Of a DNA stretch of 64,000 bases, positions 47,787 through 58,415 are shown piece by piece. The notes beneath the pieces are model-generated. The model saw only the letters and a list, made by a program, of their open reading frames with translations, had not been told where the DNA came from and did not search any database. Origin of the DNA: Plasmodium brasilianum (Eukaryota > Apicomplexa > Aconoidasida > Haemosporida > Plasmodiidae); contig NC_090121.1 of the NCBI RefSeq assembly GCF_023973825.1, forward strand, positions 534,001-598,000. Direction: 5' to 3'. Numbering within the stretch: the stretch's first letter is position 1; every line of letters begins with the position of its first letter. Made by a program: the position numbers and the translations under genes.

Positions 47787-48647
47787 ATGAAAAGACACGA
47801 CACGTTTAAGGACTTAATAAGACTACATGACAACTTAAAAAAGGAAGAAATCCTGGCCTTGTTTTTTCACAGCTGTATTTTGAACAATTGCTATAATTAC
47901 ATATTAAATGAAGAAAAAAAATATGCAACATCAAATAATGAGAAAATAAAAATTTCAAATGGCTATATAAAATATACACAAGGTGATGAAAAGGACCAAG
48001 TTTTCATAAGTAGAATATTAATAGATCCCCTATGGAGAAAGAGTTCAAATAATTACAATTTTACATATAAGTCTACACAAAATGATGATACATATAATTT
48101 AAATATATTAAAAATAGAAAAATCCTTAGTTCTTCAAATAATTAATACTGCACAACCATCTACTGTACATACTGTAACAATAAATATGAACGAGTACATA
48201 AATAATACCAAGGAAGAAAATATAATAGACAAAATTGAAGAAACTATAAATATAGAAAAATTAGAAAATATATTTCAAAATCATATATTAAATAACATGA
48301 ATAAGACAAATGTTTATAATACCATGAGAAATAATAATAGTCTTATTATTGAGTCAAATATACAAGAAACACAAAAGGAAAATATGTTTAAAGCGAAGGA
48401 AAGCCAGTTTTTACAAAATTTCACAAATGACTATTTTGATGATAAAAATCCAACAATAGAAGGAAGGAATTTGATACCAAATTTTAGAAAAGACGATTCT
48501 GTTTTGAAACCTGATGGGTTATTAGTAGGACCAAATAATAAATTTTTTAGCCCAAAAAATTTACGGTATGATCCTATGGGACCTTTCGGAAACGAGCCCA
48601 ATGCTGATAACAAACCTTTTGAATTTCAGAATAATTTCCCCTTTTAA
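47787..48647 (+). CDS. PI31: PI31-like proteasome regulator
   Basis: The single-exon protein has 286 aa. The N-terminal domain matches the PI31/FP fold: EEILALFFHSCILNNCYNYIL (about residues 20-40), DPLWRKSSNNYNFTYKS (about 76-92), LNILKIEKSLVLQIINTAQ and VHTVTINMNEYINNT (about 100-140), parallel to animal PI31, which reads WNNNKDLYVLRYEY and LTLNLDDYID at the same places. The C-terminal tail carries GLLVGPNNKFFSP, then RYDPMGPFG (about residue 263), corresponding to the RFDPFGP motif of the unstructured PI31 tail that enters the 20S proteasome, and ends FPF. PI31/Fub1 binds and modulates the 20S core and helps load dynein in animals. The middle (residues 140-210) is an Asn/Glu-rich insert. 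An FxRxF or HbYX tail cannot be confirmed by eye. Confidence 0.8.
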   Translation: MKRHDTFKDLIRLHDNLKKEEILALFFHSCILNNCYNYILNEEKKYATSNNEKIKISNGYIKYTQGDEKDQVFISRILIDPLWRKSSNNYNFTYKSTQNDDTYNLNILKIEKSLVLQIINTAQPSTVHTVTINMNEYINNTKEENIIDKIEETINIEKLENIFQNHILNNMNKTNVYNTMRNNNSLIIESNIQETQKENMFKAKESQFLQNFTNDYFDDKNPTIEGRNLIPNFRKDDSVLKPDGLLVGPNNKFFSPKNLRYDPMGPFGNEPNADNKPFEFQNNFPF

Positions 48648-49536
48648 TTTTTTTTTTTTTAAATGTTTATATACTGCGCATCGCACATGTAAATGTGTAG
48701 TATGCATGTGTGTATTGGTGGGCGTATGTTTGTACGTTTGTGTTTACGTATGGGTTTTGCAAATGTGTGTATACATGTGTGTAAATATATATGTGGGTAC
48801 GCATATGCAAACACGTATGAAAACTTTTTTTGCGATTCGGAACGTGTTAAATGTAACAAATCCTACGTGTTAATTCGGAAAAGAAGTTTTGCTTTTTTTG
48901 GCATATGTAAAATGTGTACCATAATTTTATGATAAAATTGTGCACTATTCATTTTTTTTCATTTTAACTGATGTGAAGCGAGAAGCCCCTGTGCCTAAAG
49001 AGCATTACGTTATTTTACCAAATGTCTTATTTTATTTTATGTTTTGTTTTGCTTCATGTTATTCTATTTTATTTCGAGCTCCATTTTATGTATTTTTCTA
49101 GAATGATGATGCTTCTCATTTAATGAGCTATTCACGCTGACACAAACAAGTGAGTGATGGCAAATCAGTGCAATGCATGACAAAAAATTTATTACCTGAA
49201 ATTTTAGTAACTCCATATATTATTATCCTTTTGTTAAACTTAATCATTATTTTAATTATAACTACTACTCTGTGGTACGCTTATGCACATATGTCAAATG
49301 GTGTGTTAACTGGTATGTAAAATGGTACGTAATATGGTCTGCAAAATTGCATGTTAAATGGTGTGTAAAATGGATGTTTGGAAGAATAAAATAAATAAGC
49401 AAACTGATATGTTAAACATATTAACAAAGGAAAAATTTTCAAAAAATTGTTTATAAAAAAAATAAAGTAACATTATTATATCCACATTATTGTAAAGGAA
49501 AAACAACAAATTTAAAGAATAATTATAGCTAATACT

Positions 49537-49569
<33 letters not shown>

Positions 49570-49626
49570 TATATAAAAAATAAAATGCTGAAATATAAAA
49601 ATACAGTTACTAATTTTGTATAGATA
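48648..49626. other. Convergent intergenic region between PI31-like and Sen1-like genes
   Basis: About 1 kb with the 3' UTRs of two converging genes. It holds short GT/TA-rich stretches (48690-48830), imperfect AAATGGTRYGT repeats near 49298-49372 and an A26 run around 49541-49566. No gene is visible. Confidence 0.6.
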
Positions 49627-52600
49627 TTATTTAAATAAAAATTTCGAAAAATTTGGTAGAAATATTTGCACTGCTGAAAGTAGTTTCTTATCCGTATTGC
49701 ACTGGTTTAGAAGCATGTCCATAAAGTAATTGCTATTTTTTAAATATATATTATTTTCTTGCAAAGGTGAAATAATTATGCTACACGGAATATCCTTCTT
49801 GATATGTTCACTGTCATAACTTTTTTCTGTCTCATTGTTTGCACATGATTTAGCATTCCCATATTTTTCATTTTTTGAGTTGCATGGTAATAGAGATGAT
49901 GAAATATCAATCTTTTTTAGTTCTTCTGAATTGTAGCTACTCATTTTGTCACTCTTAATCTTCTTTCCTGTTAACTTGGATTTCTTTACAGTTATTATGC
50001 TACTGTCCAGCATTATTTCTTCTTTTTTCCTATCCGTTTTTCCTAAAATAGAATTATTCCTATTTTTCCCGTCATCATATGTCACATCTGTGCTTATACT
50101 TCTATCCTTTCCATCTTCTTCCACGTGGTCATCTTCCACATGGTTACCTTCTTCTACGTAGTTATCTTCTTCTACATAGTTTTCTTCTACGTAGTTATCT
50201 TCTTCTACATAGTTATCTTCTTCTACATAGTTATCTTCTTCTACGTGGTTATCTTCTTCCCTTTGATTTGCTTCCAGATTTAAGACATTCGCTTTTTCTG
50301 AATCATTAATGCACAACTTTTTTAAAAGGTTGATTACATCGTTCTCGTTAACTACGTTTCCAATGTTCACATTCGTTTCGTCGAAATTATTGTAAGCGTA
50401 GTTTTTGTTGTAATCCTTTTCACTTTTAGCCTTATTTTTTATTTCCATCTTTTCACTTCTCTTAATTGGGTTGGTATGAAGTGAACTCTTCAATTTAGAG
50501 AGTTCACTTTCATCTTCACTGTATTGTGAAAAAACATTATACATAATATGCTCATTATAAATAGAATTTTCTAATCTTTTATGAATTAGTTGAATATTAT
50601 CATCAAATTGAGCGCCGTCTAATATTTCTTCTGATATGTTTTTCACCTTGGAAATTAATATTTTATGATCAATTTTAATGACCTTATTATTTTTTTTATA
50701 ATGATTAATAATCTTATTCCATGAATCGCACTCTTTTAAATATTTGCATTTTCCGAAAATAAATAAGTTACACCTAGCCCTGGTAAGAGCTACATTCAGT
50801 CTTTTTTCATTCGTAAAGAATATATTCGAATCATCTACTTCTTCATCTGTATAATATTCGGAATTCCTTTCATTTTGGTCCCCTTTTTTGGGCACACATG
50901 CTTTTAGTTCATGCTTCTCTTCTGTTTTTAATGCTTTTTGTAGTTTCTTTTCCTTCTTCTTTTTCTTATGCTTACTCCTTATATATCCTGTGGTTCTTAC
51001 GCATACAAATATTATAATGTCTTTTTCCTTCCCCTGAAAACCATCCACGGTCCCAATATCTATGAAATTCGAAATATTATTTTTATACCCTTTTTTTTTA
51101 AAAAAATGATTTAATTCATTTTCTAGAAAATATTTTTGTATAGCATATGGAGTTATGATACCAATTCTTTTATACCATTCATACACATTTTCTGATGTAA
51201 AAATATAATGTAAGAATTCAATAAAATGAATAACTATTTCACTCTCTTCAACATTTACATATGATGTTTTTATTTTCTTTTGGATAGAAAAAGGGATATC
51301 GTAAAATACAGTATGTTGCAAAAAGGGAATAAAGAACCATTCTAATATTCCTTCATTTTTCTGACACAAAAATAGTTCAGGCAAATTTTCCGGTAATTTA
51401 CCAAAACGATTTTCCATATATTTAAATAAATTAAAATTAGTTAGAGTATTATACATTTTCTCATTAACCGTATCGTCTTTATATCTTAATTCATTAATAT
51501 ATTCGTTTATTTTATTTTCTTTAAGTAAAAGAGATAAAAAACTAGAAGCATCAGTTATTTTATTCATGTAATAAAATTTGTTTGGGAAATAAGATATATC
51601 TGGGTGCATTCTATATTGTATGGATAATAAATTATATTTTACCTTATTCATCTTATTTTTTTTTTGTAATCTTTCAAAAAGAGATCTACCATATTTCCCT
51701 TTTTTAGCTAACATTGAAAATACTGTAGCTGATAATTGATTTGGATCACCAACTAATATAATCTTATTACAAGAAAAACATAACGGAATAAGTATATCCA
51801 ATTCAACTGCTTGTGATGCTTCATCTATAATTATAGCATCAAAATGGTTTATATATTTTCGTATATTCGTATTGAAACAAGAAGATAAAGTTGAACAAAT
51901 AATATTTGATGTTTTTAAAAGGAATTTTGTAATTATTACATCTTTCTTGTCTTTATTAAGAAAATAAAATAAACGTTCTTTGAATTCTAGACTAAACCCT
52001 AATAAATCTGTGCTTATATTACTACCTAATCTTGTAACAATTGGATGAAACAGTTCACCATTTTCATCAAATATACCTTCATCTAGAGAAATTAATCTTC
52101 TTAATATTTCATCTATTGCTGCGTTTGAGGGAGCGCAAACTAGGATCCTTTTACTCCTTATAAATTTTAACCTGTTTATGGGTTCTTTCTTCATGTTCTT
52201 TAGTTCGTCGTTACTATTTCTGTGTGTAATCCCACACCCTTCTCTGCCCTTTTCCATTTCTTCTGCTTCTCCTGCTACTGCTTCTACATTTTGTGCTTTT
52301 TCTTTTTCCATCTTTATTTCTACTTGCTTACTATCAATTTTGCCTTCCTTCGTTCTATTAGCTGTCACAAGACGATTTTCTCCCCCGTTTGACAGTCCAT
52401 CCGCTGTACAAGCTTCTTTCCAATAGCTACTATACTCTTCGATATCTTGGTATACTTGTGTGTGCAGTATACTATCGTTGATAGAGTAACAAGAGTTGTG
52501 ACAACTCTCATTGATGACTTTTATTTCTAAAGAATTTTTATCTTTTTTTGCTGAAGCAGAGCTGTATGTATTAGGATTATAAATTGGCTTTATCAATTCT

Positions 52601-55434
52601 ATTAGATTTTTAATCCTATTTTCGTTATTTTTAAAAACATCATCTTTATTATACATACTACTCATGCAACCAGTATTTGGACAGTTTGTACCATTAAGAC
52701 AACTATAATACTCATTATCATCCGTTTTTGCTAGCTTACTAAGAGCAATCATAATACTAATATGTATCCTACAGGCACAGTTCTTCTGCATGTTGTTACC
52801 TCTATCACCGTGAATAACATATTTATTTTCCACATCATTCTCTTTAGGAGAGTGATGAAAAAAATCGTCATATTCTATTGCATCAAAGCAGTTATCGTCA
52901 TTATAATAGCAGTAATCATTTTCTTTACTATAATTCATCCAAGCATATGGGCTTTTATTTATTTTTTCCCTTTCTAAATAACCATCTGGAGATAATTCTT
53001 TTGTACTATTTGAATTACTATTTCGTTTTATTTTATCTTTTTGAAAAAACATTAATGAACTTATAATACCTAAAATTGTAGTTGTTTTTCCTGTACCTGG
53101 AGGTCCTTGAATTAACGTAATGCCCCTATTTAAGATGCTATTATTGATAGCTCTTAATTGATATTTATTATAAATGGTAAAAAATTTTTTTTTTAATAAT
53201 TCAGGGATATAATTGAAACCTTCATACTCGTCCTTTGAATTCTCTACGTCAGTTATATTTTTTATTAGTTCATTTCTTTTAAGAGTATTTTTATCATTTA
53301 GATGTCTTACAGTAAATTCTAAGAGATGATTATACTGAAGAAATCTAATCTTATTATTTTCTTTTCTTTTTGGTTTTTCCTCTTCATCCTCTTCTTCTTT
53401 TTCTTCTTCGACTTCGTCTTTTTCTTCACTCTTTCTATCTTGTGCTAATTTTAACTGATTTAAGTAATATTTAATCTTCTCTATTAAATGTTCCGTTTTT
53501 CTTTCTGCATCATATGGATCATTGTATTTCAAGTCTTCATTCATATCACAGTTATTATAGATTTTGTTTTGTTTCATTTGCGACTCTTCCCCTAATGTAC
53601 AACTGTCAGTTGTGTTTGTCTTTTCCTGCTCTTTCACTCCTAATGGCTTGGGATCTATGTGATCATCATCGCCATTTTTGTAGTAACTTTGGCTGCCACT
53701 TCTACTTCTACTACTGCCACTTATACTTCTACTACTGCCACTTCTACTTCTACTACTGCCACTTCTACTTCTACTACTGCCACTTATACTTCTACTACTG
53801 CCACTTCTACTTCTACTACTGCCACTTCTACTTCTACTACTGCCACTTCTACTTCTACTACTGCCACTTCTACTTCTACTACTGCCACTTCTACTTCTAC
53901 TACTGCCACTTCTACTTCTACTACTGCCACTTCTACTTCTACTACTGCCACTTCTACTTCTTCTACTACTACTTCTACTTCTTACATTGCCACTTCTACT
54001 TCTACTACTTTTTCTGTCACCTTTACGATAATTTCCCTTCCCACCTACATCTATGTCAATAATTTCACGCAAGAGGGGGGAGTATCTAAAGTAAACCAAA
54101 CAGTTGAATTGGTGAAGAGTAGTAGTTAAGTTGGTCACTTTTGAAATGCGAATAAAATAATCATTTAACTTGTTTTTAGTAAATATCTCATACATAATGC
54201 ATTTTCTTACTTTATCAATAATATCAAAATTTTGATAACTCGTATTGAATCTTATTTTAATTGCTTCATTGTCTTTTGAAAAGACGAAACCTAGTAAATG
54301 GCGAACACAGTACTTTCTAATCATGTAAATTTCTTCATTCGTTACATCACTTTTTTTTTTCTTTTTTTTGGAGGAAAGTGTTTTGTTATTACATGTGTTT
54401 TGCTTACTTGAATTAATCATTCCAAGTGATGTTGTATTTATATTTTCACCTTCACAAAACGTATTCAATGTATTTCTTTGTTTTTTACTTTCCCGTTTAC
54501 AATTCTTTATTTTACTACAAACCACTTTAGCACTTATCTGTATAGCATTCGTTTGTTCAAATAACAAATTTTTACGCATTATCATTTTACTTCCTAAAAA
54601 CTCATCATCTATTTTTTCAACATATGATGACTTGAACGAGTTTAAGTATGGAAAAAATGTGTCAAGTCGCTTTTTTTTATCATTTTCCCGTTTATAATTG
54701 AAACTATTTCCATTTTGTATCTTTTTATTATTTTCTATTTTTTCTGATGACTTCAATGGAATAGTACAAAACCTATCTGCTTCATTTTTTTCCGTTATTT
54801 TTGGTATAAATCTTAGCAGAATAAGATCACCAATATGTATATTATCATAAAGCTGCAAATTATCACTACTATATGCCAAATTAATATCAAATTCAGAGTC
54901 ATATATATATCTTATTTTATCATTACTATTACTCAGATCTAATTCATATTCTCTTATATTTCCATCTGCTTTGTTACGATTTATCATTTGCTGGGTTTCA
55001 ATTAAAAATAATGGAAAATAGGCGTGAAAATATTCTTCAAAACTTTTGAAAATGTCCGGTAGGGAAGTACAAATATTTAAATCAATTTTTAACCTATTTT
55101 TTAACGCATATATATTTATCTCTCTTTCATTCCTTAAACTAATGTAATAATTCCATCTTAATATTATATCAACTAAAAAGTAAGAGACATCAAAATATCC
55201 TTTTTCTAAAATAAATGTCCTACGTATTAATGTCAAAATGTTTTTATTCGTTTTTTGATAAGTTCTACAACTATATTCTTCTTCTTTATTTAAGTCATAA
55301 CTTTTCGAATTCAGAAATTTACTTTTTATATTCTCTTCTAAACATTTAAATTCATTATCTTTGTTATATTTCTCGAATATATTCCAATTGAAAAAAACTT
55401 TAACAAAATATTCATCATTCCATTTTTCCCACAT
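49627..55434 (-). CDS. Sen1/senataxin-like superfamily 1 RNA/DNA helicase
   Basis: The protein has 1,935 aa from ATG 55434 (an in-frame TTG lies five codons upstream). SF1B helicase motifs are in order: Q-motif region NKYQLRAINNSILNRG, motif I GPPGTGKTTTILG (about residue 778), motif Ia ILVCAPSNAAIDEIL (about 1095), motif II IIIDEASQAVE (about 1206), motif III ILVGDPNQLSATVFS, motif IV SIQYRMHPDIS, motif V IGTVDGFQGKEKDIIIFVCVRTTG (about 1460) and motif VI RLNVALTRARCNLFIFGK (about 1546). Long low-complexity inserts split motifs I and Ia. DEASQ followed by AVE, and GDPNQLSATVFS, are typical of Sen1/senataxin rather than Upf1 or DNA2. Sen1 unwinds RNA:DNA hybrids and ends transcription in the nucleus. 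An RS-type repeat (residues about 481-581) precedes the helicase and an acidic EEDNYV repeat (about 1725-1770) follows. The gene converges with PI31 and faces the 5 kb divergent region. Confidence 0.87.
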   Translation of the reverse strand: MWEKWNDEYFVKVFFNWNIFEKYNKDNEFKCLEENIKSKFLNSKSYDLNKEEEYSCRTYQKTNKNILTLIRRTFILEKGYFDVSYFLVDIILRWNYYISLRNEREINIYALKNRLKIDLNICTSLPDIFKSFEEYFHAYFPLFLIETQQMINRNKADGNIREYELDLSNSNDKIRYIYDSEFDINLAYSSDNLQLYDNIHIGDLILLRFIPKITEKNEADRFCTIPLKSSEKIENNKKIQNGNSFNYKRENDKKKRLDTFFPYLNSFKSSYVEKIDDEFLGSKMIMRKNLLFEQTNAIQISAKVVCSKIKNCKRESKKQRNTLNTFCEGENINTTSLGMINSSKQNTCNNKTLSSKKKKKKSDVTNEEIYMIRKYCVRHLLGFVFSKDNEAIKIRFNTSYQNFDIIDKVRKCIMYEIFTKNKLNDYFIRISKVTNLTTTLHQFNCLVYFRYSPLLREIIDIDVGGKGNYRKGDRKSSRSRSGNVRSRSSSRRSRSGSSRSRSGSSRSRSGSSRSRSGSSRSRSGSSRSRSGSSRSRSGSSRSRSGSSRSISGSSRSRSGSSRSRSGSSRSISGSSRSRSGSQSYYKNGDDDHIDPKPLGVKEQEKTNTTDSCTLGEESQMKQNKIYNNCDMNEDLKYNDPYDAERKTEHLIEKIKYYLNQLKLAQDRKSEEKDEVEEEKEEEDEEEKPKRKENNKIRFLQYNHLLEFTVRHLNDKNTLKRNELIKNITDVENSKDEYEGFNYIPELLKKKFFTIYNKYQLRAINNSILNRGITLIQGPPGTGKTTTILGIISSLMFFQKDKIKRNSNSNSTKELSPDGYLEREKINKSPYAWMNYSKENDYCYYNDDNCFDAIEYDDFFHHSPKENDVENKYVIHGDRGNNMQKNCACRIHISIMIALSKLAKTDDNEYYSCLNGTNCPNTGCMSSMYNKDDVFKNNENRIKNLIELIKPIYNPNTYSSASAKKDKNSLEIKVINESCHNSCYSINDSILHTQVYQDIEEYSSYWKEACTADGLSNGGENRLVTANRTKEGKIDSKQVEIKMEKEKAQNVEAVAGEAEEMEKGREGCGITHRNSNDELKNMKKEPINRLKFIRSKRILVCAPSNAAIDEILRRLISLDEGIFDENGELFHPIVTRLGSNISTDLLGFSLEFKERLFYFLNKDKKDVIITKFLLKTSNIICSTLSSCFNTNIRKYINHFDAIIIDEASQAVELDILIPLCFSCNKIILVGDPNQLSATVFSMLAKKGKYGRSLFERLQKKNKMNKVKYNLLSIQYRMHPDISYFPNKFYYMNKITDASSFLSLLLKENKINEYINELRYKDDTVNEKMYNTLTNFNLFKYMENRFGKLPENLPELFLCQKNEGILEWFFIPFLQHTVFYDIPFSIQKKIKTSYVNVEESEIVIHFIEFLHYIFTSENVYEWYKRIGIITPYAIQKYFLENELNHFFKKKGYKNNISNFIDIGTVDGFQGKEKDIIIFVCVRTTGYIRSKHKKKKKEKKLQKALKTEEKHELKACVPKKGDQNERNSEYYTDEEVDDSNIFFTNEKRLNVALTRARCNLFIFGKCKYLKECDSWNKIINHYKKNNKVIKIDHKILISKVKNISEEILDGAQFDDNIQLIHKRLENSIYNEHIMYNVFSQYSEDESELSKLKSSLHTNPIKRSEKMEIKNKAKSEKDYNKNYAYNNFDETNVNIGNVVNENDVINLLKKLCINDSEKANVLNLEANQREEDNHVEEDNYVEEDNYVEEDNYVEENYVEEDNYVEEGNHVEDDHVEEDGKDRSISTDVTYDDGKNRNNSILGKTDRKKEEIMLDSSIITVKKSKLTGKKIKSDKMSSYNSEELKKIDISSSLLPCNSKNEKYGNAKSCANNETEKSYDSEHIKKDIPCSIIISPLQENNIYLKNSNYFMDMLLNQCNTDKKLLSAVQIFLPNFSKFLFK
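50130..50262. repeat. 18-bp coding repeat (EEDNYV)
   Basis: About seven units encode EEDNYV or EEDNHV on the minus strand near the C-terminus of the Sen1-like helicase; some units are 3 bp or so shorter. Confidence 0.85.
53690..53995. repeat. 21-bp coding repeat (SRSRSGS, RS-type)
   Basis: About thirteen near-identical 21-bp units encode SGSSRSR or SGSSRSI heptapeptides on the minus strand, an arginine/serine-rich tract in the Sen1-like helicase. Long forward open frames through the region (DTSTTATSTST and HFYFYYC types) are shadows. Confidence 0.9.
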
Positions 55435-55802
55435 TCTGTCCTTAACCAACTATTTGGTGTCATAAGACTTTTGTGCAGTACACCACAACAGCCAAAAGAA
55501 AAAATAAAATAAAATAAAATAAGCAAAAAGGAAAACAAAACAAATTAGCACCTGTTTTTATGCTAGCACATGTGCATATAAAATATTATAGGCATATTTT
55601 TACTATAAAAATGCCTCTTTTATGCATATGAAAAATAAACAATTATATCCCTTAACTTTAGTTATAGTCATTCAGAAAAACTGTTCACCTTATTTAGAAT
55701 TGCGGAGATTGTGGATATTATTCATTTTGTGCCTATATTAGATTACTCCTTATTTTGCCCTTTCTACCTTTTCCCCCCCATTGGTTTTGAACACATATAT
55801 AT

Positions 55803-56008
55803 ATGTTGTATATATTACAAGTATGTATATATATACATTTATATGCATGTATATATATAGATATAGGTATATATACATGGATATATATATTTACATATAT
55901 ATATGTTGTATATATTACATGTATGTATATATATACATTTATATTCATGTATATATATAGATATAGGTATATATACATGGATATATATATGTATACATAT
56001 ATGTTTAC
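55803..56008. repeat. ~103-bp tandem duplication
   Basis: Two head-to-tail copies, starting at about 55803 and 55906, share TGTTGTATATATTACA, GTATGTATATATATACATTT, ATATAGATATAGGTATA and TACATGGATATATATAT with only a few substitutions, so the copies are recent. Confidence 0.85.
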
Positions 56009-56071
56009 ATATGTAAAGCTGTTTTTTTATTGAAAAAACGAAAAAGATAACTTATAAGTGAACGTGTTTTT

Positions 56072-57130
56072 TTAAAAATACTTTTTCGCGTTTCCCCTTT
56101 AAACCATAATTTTGTTAATTTTAATAATTTTGTTTTTTTACTTTTTCCGTATTAAACTTTTTACATTATATATTTAATTAAAAAAAATAATAAATAAAAT
56201 AAAATAAATATAAATACATTAATTACAATTTTTTTTTTAATAACAGATATAAGTATATTGTATATATCTGGGTGTAACCAATTCAAACAAAAATACGTTG
56301 TTATGAACGTGTACTTTTTTTTTTTTTTTTATTACCATGTATCCATTTACTATTTGTCATTTTTTTTCATTTTATACATTCTCTGGTTCGGTTAAACATT
56401 ACATTTTGATCAGATCACATATATAGCTCTATGAACAATTAGTGCTTAAGTTTAAATACCTTTGTAACTATTTTTAAATCATTCATCTTTTTTTTCTCTA
56501 AAAAAAAAAAAATATATATATATACCGTTGTTTTTTTTTTTTTTTTATTCATTAAACAGGCAAGAAAGGGGTGCAATTTTTCTTAAAAAGAGAAAAAAAT
56601 AATAAGATAATAAAATATAGTTTAAAAGGATTTTTTCTAAAATACTTTTCCCTCCTTTTTCTTTAACCCAAAATTATTATTTTTTCTTTAAACGAATTAA
56701 ATGTTTTTGTATTACATTTTAGGACAAAAAAAAAAAAAAATAATAAAATACACACATAAAATTACTATTCTTTTTTAACGGGTCGTGTATATTTTATATA
56801 AGGGTGTAACTATTTTAAATAAAAACATGTTGACAACAGTAAACATATATATATATTTTTTTTTTTTTTTTTGCCATGTATCATTTACCATTTACCTTTT
56901 TTCTGATTTTATATATGCTTTGTTATGGTTAAAAATTACATTTTGAACAGTTCACACACTTAATCCTATGAACATTTAGTGGTTAATTTTTAATACCTTT
57001 GTAATTGTTTTTAAATCATTTATTTTTTTTTTCTCTAAAAAAAAACAAAAAATATACTGTTGTTTTGTTATTTAAACAAGCGAAAAGGGGTATAATTTAT
57101 TTTTAGAACAAAAAAAAAAATAAATAAAAG
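56072..57130. repeat. Diverged ~0.5-kb tandem duplication
   Basis: Copy 1 (about 56072-56610) and copy 2 (about 56636-57130) share ordered blocks: AAAATACTTTT, GGGTGTAAC, CCATGTATC, GGTTAAAcATTACATTTTGA (copy 2 has AAA), CCTATGAACA or CTATGAACAAT, TAATACCTTTGTAA versus AAATACCTTTGTAAC, TTTTTAAATCATT, TTTTTTCTCTAAAA, CAGGCAAGAAAGGGG versus CAAGCGAAAAGGGG. Order and spacing match across the whole unit. The retained blocks are not poly-A/T alone, so this is a real duplication rather than low complexity. Confidence 0.75.
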
Positions 57131-58319
57131 AAAGCACAACCGGGCTAATGGACAAACCGAATTGCTACATATGACACTACATCAGTTACGATATCTTATT
57201 ATAACGTTTACTCTTGTTCAAAGGGAAGCTTGAGTATTTTTGTGGATTAAATCATGAAATTACATTAATATTTTTAATTATATTTCTGTTTTCCTCTCTT
57301 TTGAATGTGTGTTGAAGCAGGTGCTTTTTTATAATGGACATTTTTGTTGAAGGCATTTGAAAAAAATGAATATGACTGGTGCATACTTTTTTGCGCACCT
57401 TACAACTATACTTTCATTTATATTTTATTTTATATTATTGTTTTTTAACGACGTTTTTTTTATAGTTTTTATGTTAGGAATGTAAAAATTTCTTAAGATG
57501 TATAGGCATACAAAAGCCCATAAACATATATGCATGTATATACGCATTATATATTTTGTATTTATATTGACAAGTATCATACTAAGCACATTTTTCAAAT
57601 TACATATTTTAAGAACAAGTTTGAGTTAATATAAATTCTCATGTGGAATGAAAATTGCTGTACATAAGCTAAACTGAACAATGAAAAATATATACATAGT
57701 GTTTTCAAAGTTTTTACTCAAAATAATATCCTCATTTAATTTTATTTTGTTTCTTTTTTACATGTGAAAGCCTTTATATTGTAACAACATCTATTTGATC
57801 CTTGTGTTAATAACACTATTGTTCATGGCCAATTTAGTTATTCGGTTATTCCACTGTTTTGCCATCTTGTTATTTATGCGTAAAAATATTTAAAAATATT
57901 TCTTTTTGAATATTTTTTATTCGGTTACAAAATTTTTTTTTTTTTTGAGTTTCGTTTTCTAAATGGCGCAATTATGATTCCTATTTTTCAGTTTTCATTC
58001 TTATTTTTATTTCAATTTTAGTTTTGGGGGTTTTTCCTGTGCTTGAAAAAATATTATACAAATATTCCGTCGAATAAATTATAATTTGAACTCAATTTAA
58101 ACCTGATATTCACAAATTAGTGTATGTATTTCTTAATATATAAATTGTATAAACAAATAAAATGGTAAGTTTATCTTTTTTAAAATTTTTTGGAGGAAAT
58201 AATGTTATATACATATATATATATATATATAAAACATTTTGGTTATGTAAAACCTATCTTTTTGATTATTATGTATAAAGAATTTGTAAATATATAAATA
58301 CTTATTATATGTGTTAATA

Positions 58320-58415
58320 TTATGTTTGTATGTACTATGTAAGTATGTACTATGTATGTATGAATTGTGTATATATGTATTGTCTATGGATGTATTGTGT
58401 ATGTATGTATTACAG
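58320..58415. repeat. Imperfect GTATGTAYTRTGT repeat
   Basis: About eight imperfect units of GTATGTACTATGTA and GTATGTATTGTGTA lie in the divergent region; the antisense frame reads NTYIHNTSI-like peptides and is not coding. Confidence 0.7.

Noticed and set aside
53514..54129. Plus-strand frames of 182 and 156 codons (YFYYCHF and TSTTATS repeats)
   Set aside because: Shadows of the 21-bp RS-coding repeat in the Sen1-like helicase.
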